NCBI RefSeq assembly: GCF_000002235.5
Contig: NW_022145594.1
Location: 22,313,890 to 22,377,889 of the forward strand
Source of the DNA: Strongylocentrotus purpuratus
Taxonomy: Eukaryota > Echinodermata > Echinoidea > Camarodonta > Strongylocentrotidae
Reading direction: 5' to 3'
DNA length: 64,000 bases
A program made the position numbers and the translations under genes. The notes beneath the pieces were generated by a model. That model was not told the origin of the DNA. It ran no database searches and was given only the letters and a program-made list of their open reading frames with translations. Positions 60,701 through 64,000 of this stretch are shown piece by piece (within the stretch, counting starts at the first letter, position 1; every line of letters starts with the position of its first letter).

Positions 60701-61718
60701 TATAATGATAAAAACAATGTCGACCATGATTGAAAACACAAAAAAGGGTATAAAAACATAATGTTGCTGAATGGATGGTTGGGGTTTTGGTACATAGAGG
60801 GCACTACACAATTATTTTTTTTGAGATAATGAAATTGAGTGTCAAAATTTGAAGAGCATACAGTTAAAATTTATAACGAAATATCTTTATTTGATCTAAA
60901 TCGGTTCAGAGACGGCTGAAATATCCATAAATATAACTATTTCGAATATTTGGGGGACAAATAAATATTTGATAATTTTGAACCAGCCGTTGAAATTGTT
61001 AGGTTTCCAAATGAAACAAAAGTCTCTTTTTAATAGGTAAAAAGAACAACAATGAAATAACCAACCTGGTAAGAAGTGATGGAAGTCAATGGTAAATTCG
61101 ACTGTATGGTCTTTGTCGTAGCATTCCTTATCATGAAGCATGGGAGAGGAACGACAGGGAACGAAGAACCGTCTCCTCTGAAACAAGATGATTATTTTAA
61201 TGTTATCATATAGAACTAGATGTCAACGCATACCAATATATGAAAACTGTAATTGTGAAAGGTGTTGAGTACTTTTTTGTGGATTATATGGCTAAGGGAG
61301 TGAACCTTGGGAGTCCTCAAGAGAAGGGGAAACCTTAAGGCTTAATATATTAAGTCTCAGATATTGCGATGTGTAGTTTTGACTAGAGACGGTTGTGTTA
61401 AGATGAATAAAGTTTATCTTCACATCTCTTACCTTCCCCTAATCAGTGAATAGTTTCCAATGGCAAAATATATTTGTGTAAAAATAACGATCGGAGGAGA
61501 ACCTCAACTGAAACAATTAAATGCAAATCGTGAATACATCTTACCCCATCATGCATATCTGGTATTTCACAGATCAGATCAAATATGATCATCATGTCAA
61601 TAATGTCATTGAGCTGATCATGGACTCCTTTGTGTTCCTCCCAAACATCTTGGATCAATTCTATACTAAGAATACCCTTTTCCAAGAGATCTGTCCAATA
61701 TTTGGCTAGGTCCCCTTT
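54460..61718 (-). CDS. ROCO-type protein with COR and Death domains, 3' portion (seven exons)
   Basis: The exons 61718-61545, 61177-61066, 60326-60160, 58369-58295, 57985-57769, 56444-56363 and 54724-54460 all have AG/GT borders and join in phase to about 363 residues plus stop. Residues 1 to about 245 resemble the COR domain of LRRK2-like proteins in order: a helical region with EKGILS and IIFDLICEIPD, then FFVPCRSS (compare LLVPSSL), FLPDGFLHRFYVRM (compare FPMGFWSRLINRL), FYVDSRHRLVM, HQIKVNVN, and LDDLKKRWAG. Cysteines at about 204, 207, 231 and 235 (CPNC, CDNGC) could bind a metal. Residues about 280-358 are a Death domain. ROCO proteins are Roc-GTPase-coupled signalling scaffolds; Death domains recruit cell-death or immune adaptors. 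The Roc GTPase and any kinase, ankyrin or LRR modules must lie in 5' exons beyond 64000. DAPK-like and MFHAS1-like are both possible. Confidence 0.88.
54725..56362 (-). other. Intron f-last of the COR-Death gene
   Basis: 1638 bp, AT-rich, with a short (AAT)n near 55577-55594. No repeat family identified. Confidence 0.65.
56363..56444 (-). CDS. COR-Death gene, exon f (linker, 82 bp)
   Basis: Acceptor TATTTCCTATTCCTACAATTAG, donor GTTAAT. Two bases, 26 codons and two bases encode a Gly/Ser/Ala/Thr-rich linker (TGTSLGKTTPRQGASAAAG...). Only this exon reconciles phase 1 of exon e with the 1-base start of the last exon, which is independent support for it. Confidence 0.8.
56445..57768 (-). other. 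Intron e-f of the COR-Death gene
   Basis: 1324 bp, AT-rich, with (ATT)n near 56680-56698 and (TG)n near 57087-57102. No other feature. Confidence 0.65.
57769..57985 (-). CDS. COR-Death gene, exon e (COR end and Cys motif)
   Basis: Acceptor TTCCATTTATTAAG. 72 codons plus one base, starting IFDDLHDTLDDLKKRWAG and ending FLRAFNK before GTTAGT. The CPNC and CDNGC pairs stand 24 residues apart, like a zinc-binding knuckle. In LRRK2 the matching part is the COR end (MEEWFPGLLEIDICGEG), which lacks these cysteines. Confidence 0.87.
58295..58369 (-). CDS. COR-Death gene, exon d (75 bp)
   Basis: 25 codons, phase 0 at both ends, VNVNAVVPFSAQ...NLNEN. Polypyrimidine acceptor CTTCTCTTGTTGTCTCAATAG and consensus donor GTAAGT. 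It supplies the strand expected between the exon c end (HQIK) and the helix of exon e. Too small to find without its neighbours. Confidence 0.82.
58370..60159 (-). other. Intron c-d of the COR-Death gene
   Basis: 1790 bp, AT-rich. It holds the SINE at 59472-59735 and an open frame at 58551-58850 discussed as a finding. Nothing else recognised. Confidence 0.7.
59472..59735 (-). repeat. tRNA-derived SINE in an intron
   Basis: On the minus strand: GGGCATGGTGGCTCAGTGG, GTTAGAGCGCCCGCCTC, B box GGGTTCGAACCCC, then a body ending TACCCTGGGTAAATAAAACG and an ATT/ATA-rich tail. The anticodon-like loop reads CAT but the acceptor ends do not pair. The open frame with AQWLERPPHE is the usual by-product of such heads. 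It is in the same orientation as the host gene. Confidence 0.8.
60160..60326 (-). CDS. COR-Death gene, exon c
   Basis: Two bases plus 55 codons: GFLHRFYVRMAKWSMKKKK... to CHQIK, donor GTACTT. GF-x-H-R-F-x-V-R-M is the COR signature following the LP motif of the previous exon. The downstream intron (1790 bp) holds a SINE and a phase-compatible 100-codon open frame at 58551-58850. Confidence 0.87.
60497..60550. repeat. 18-bp minisatellite, three copies
   Basis: AATCGTAATACTAATCAT repeats at 60497, 60515 and 60533 with small changes, in the intron between exons b and c. Confidence 0.85.
61066..61177 (-). CDS. COR-Death gene, exon b
   Basis: Acceptor CATCTTGTTTCAG is strong. 37 codons plus one base: RRRFFVPCRSS..., ending FHHFLP before GTTGGT. 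FFVPC corresponds to the conserved (L/F)VPS/C strand of COR domains. The spare G joins AT of the next exon to make Asp. The next intron is 739 bp and contains the 18-bp minisatellite. Confidence 0.87.
61545..61718 (-). CDS. COR-Death gene, exon a (COR N-terminal part)
   Basis: 58 codons, phase 0 at both ends, starting KGDLAKYW after an AACCTAG acceptor and ending DMHDG before GTAAGA. The in-frame triplet just before the acceptor is a stop, so the exon cannot extend. It encodes the helical COR segment with EKGILS and IIDMMIIFDLI. Intron to the next exon: 367 bp, no repeat seen. Confidence 0.85.
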
Positions 61719-62370
61719 CTAGGTTATAATGAAAGGTACAGAAATATTAAGAGTATAACGTTTCAAAAAAAAAATCAGAATGTATATATTAATATTAATA
61801 ATGCACAAAGAAATATTAAAGCACTGTATTAACTTTACCAAATTTGAATTCGATATGTTTATTCGTTCCCATTATACAGATTTCTAGTTGTTGAATCATG
61901 AAATAGAGAATACAAATATGGAAGTCTTTGCCCATTGTCAAATACACATGCTGTGAAAAGTATCCTTATACAAGAAATAATGAGATTTACTGCATCGGAA
62001 AGTTGACTCATTCAAAAGCCAAACGGAAACACTTTAAAATAAACTTTACAGATTCTTAGTAATTGTGTATAAGTTCTTACAAAACTATTACACTTTGAAG
62101 AGTAGAATATACCAATAAAAGAATGTTCCATAAACATGAAGCTGTATTTACTGTATCGGGTAGGGGAGGGAGAAGGGACACAAAATGGACTGAAATCTGG
62201 ATACCTATATTTCATTCACGTACATTCGGCGGCGACGTGCCCGCATAATGTACCTTAAATCGTTTCTAGTGTGTCGATTACAAACTATTCTTTCACCGTT
62301 TTGAAAATGTCTTCTCCTTTTTTTTTTATTATTGCTCGTTCGCTAAATTAAGAAACAAATGTGCCCATAC
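61719..62370. other. 5' intron or flank of the COR-Death gene, no feature
   Basis: No exon carrying the expected N-terminal COR or Roc motifs was found up to the window end. Presumed intronic. Confidence 0.5.
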
Positions 62371-62640
62371 GTGTCGTGGTCGAGTGGATATGTCACCGGA
62401 CTGCCGATCACAAGGTCCGCGGTTCGAGTCACGCCGCAGCACTACTGTCCTTTGGCAAGACATTGATCTACATTTTTCAAACTTAACTAAGGTGATGTAA
62501 ATTGGTACCTGGCAGAAATTAATTCATTGTAATGCTAGAGCGCCTTAATGGCAGCCGTGTTTAAAAGCCAGGCTAATAATCGGAAGCGACAGGAGTGTCA
62601 AGTCTGACAGACAAGAACCCACTATTATTATTATTATTAC
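62371..62640 (+). repeat. tRNA-derived SINE
   Basis: A box GTGGTCGAGTGG and B box GGTTCGAGTC, then CCTTTGGCAAGACATTGATC, TAATGGCAGCCGTG and an (ATT)n tail near 62622-62638. Its body shares the GGCAAGRCATT word with the SINE at 15.3 kb, so the two may be related. Confidence 0.78.
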
Positions 62641-62940
62641 ATAGCACTGCTTTTTTTTATTCCTTAAGAGGGTACCGTGACTAACAAAAAAAAATTAAAA
62701 AACGCTGCTCCAGAGAAATGCATTTCCAAGCATTTTGAGACGCGTTGGACAATTACCTAAAAACTAACATCCATCATGGAAAACAGGAACTGCATTGGTG
62801 TTGCATAAATTATAATTAAAACGAATTGTGTAGTAATGAGGTAGATAACGTGCTAGTGATTCAACGAATGTGGGTTCATGCATGAGATTGTATGGGATCG
62901 TAACCATCTAGAGTAAAATCGTCTTTTGCTGTTGAATCCT
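62641..62940. other. No recognisable feature
   Basis: AT-rich spacer. Confidence 0.5.
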
Positions 62941-63060
62941 GATTATCCACGGGGGGAGGGGGTAGTTATCCTGGAGGGAATCGTCCTCGGGGCGAAGTTT
63001 ACCGGGGGTGATTTTCCGAGGGGTGATCGCCCAGGGGATAATTGTCTTAGAACAACCCTT
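62941..63060 (+). repeat. GGGGTGATT/GGGATAATTGTC unit repeat
   Basis: Five or six degenerate units (GGGGGTAGTTATCC, GGGAATCGTCC, GGGGGTGATTTTCC, GGGGTGATCGCCC, GGGGATAATTGTC). It has the same unit type as the right half of the foldback at 49055-49405. Confidence 0.65.
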
Positions 63061-63184
63061 ACACATGAACACCTAATCCTAAGAAGAAAAGAAGAAACCT
63101 AGGATAATAAACTCTGTAAAATAATACTGGTCCTAATTTGAATACAACTGTGAGAACATTCACTGTATACATAGCTTTGTAAAA

Positions 63185-63520
63185 CCATTCAATATTCACT
63201 CCACCTGAGGGGAGCTTTTTGGAAGCGCTTGTGAAGTTTTACTGTTTTGTTTGTTGTTTGTTTTTTTCTTCTTTTTCTTTAATTATTTATATTATTTTTT
63301 CGACTGATACTTTGTAATAATTTATTCTGTTAATGTTTAATATTATGTATGTTTTGCACATTATATAAAATGGCCCTTTGGAAGACCAGCAGCAACAATA
63401 TAGTTGCAGCTGAAAATGGGCTACCAGCCGTATACGGCCCCTTTTCTCTGTATGATTACTTTATATGTATTTGTATCTGATGTTATTATACGGAAATAAA
63501 AACAACAACAAACAACAACG
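63185..63520 (+). mobile_element. LINE 3' UTR fragment (CR1-like)
   Basis: It contains CCCTTTGGAAGACCAGCAGC, a hairpin around CAGCAACAATATAGTTGCAGCTG, GGGCTACCAGCCG, and an AATAAAAACAACAACAAACA tail. This layout (hairpin, T-rich stretch, AATAAA-like end and short tandem tail) is that of truncated CR1-type LINE copies. No coding part is left. Confidence 0.55.
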
Positions 63521-64000
63521 ACTCATGCCTCCTGTGTATTACATCCTGTGTTGTAAATTTACATATTTAAACACAAACTATTTGCACTCTGAATCTCATC
63601 GGACATTGTTATTCTTTGCATTTTAAATATGTCAGGCGCAGGTCCAGGGCGCAATTAAAACCCCGAAAAGTCGTAAAAGCTTTTGACTTTGTAACAGCTA
63701 GCGAGGCCCTGTCCGGGAAGAGGGACAAAATTCGTCAACAATTTATAATCGCTTGAAGCTCATGAAAATTTTACGGCACATACAAAATGATTTTATTATC
63801 CTTGAAATTAATTTTCATTTAAAACTGTGCCATATATGCAAAATGCGTCATCGATCAGCTGTTTTTACGCTGTGGCTGTAATCAAGTTCTGCTGCAGTCC
63901 TGTTAAGAATTGAGTTACAATTGCGGCAACTCCACCAGATGTATTTCACAGTATCCATACTAATTTATTTATAAGCCTAAGTCATTGTGTGCTGCAAAGT
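63521..64000. other. No recognisable feature
   Basis: AT-rich; no exon recognised. Upstream exons of the COR-Death gene are expected beyond the edge. Confidence 0.5.

Noticed and set aside
1-64000. CRISPR array, bacterial operons, rRNA genes
   Set aside because: The tandem repeats have no spacer pattern and coding is by introns; nothing prokaryotic and no rRNA sequence was seen.
1-64000. Endogenous retrovirus, LTR element or Polinton
   Set aside because: No long terminal repeats, capsid, integrase or polymerase-like coding sequence was recognised.

Overview
This is animal nuclear DNA: AT-rich, repeat-dense, mostly non-coding. I think it comes from a marine deuterostome invertebrate, most likely an echinoderm. 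That is inference from many TACATGTA, ACCGGT and TAGGCCTA palindromes, tRNA-derived SINEs, hairpin-type MITEs, poly-G/poly-C tracts beside GGCGGATCCAGG-type repeat ends, and a COR plus Death-domain gene. No sequence search was possible.

Layout. 1-17 kb: simple repeats (GAT, CT, CTA), a duplicated block with degenerate TTAGGG repeats, several inverted repeats (notably a 107-bp hairpin at 10.5 kb), a nested repeat block at 12.8-14.4 kb and a SINE at 15.3 kb. At 17.9 kb a likely first coding exon lies on the minus strand. 20-30 kb: copies of unnamed repeat families and three MITEs with readable ends: 21.9 kb (12-bp flanking repeats), 25.7 kb (TAA target duplication, Harbinger-like) and 26.8 kb (an 879-bp full palindrome in TA, Tc1/mariner-like). 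30.1-42.9 kb: six full copies and one partial copy of a 2.08-kb macrosatellite unit, nearly identical. 43-49 kb: a GC-rich putative transposon remnant, a repeat copy split by a LINE-like insertion, a 68-bp near-perfect palindrome, a three-fold local duplication bounded by poly-G/poly-C tracts, and a 113-bp tandem array with dimeric order. 49-54 kb: a GGGGTAATT foldback, a LINE 3' end, and a 170-bp palindromic MITE.

The one well-supported gene is on the minus strand at 54.5-61.7 kb. Seven exons with consistent splice phases encode about 363 residues: a COR domain as in LRRK/DAPK/MFHAS1 (ROCO) proteins, a four-cysteine segment and a C-terminal Death domain. Its 5' exons (expected Roc GTPase and other modules) lie beyond the right edge. 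COR followed by Death suggests a signalling protein of the cell-death or innate-immunity type. Its introns hold a SINE and an 18-bp minisatellite. Other exon candidates (8.0, 28.4 and 29.7 kb) are weak and marked so.
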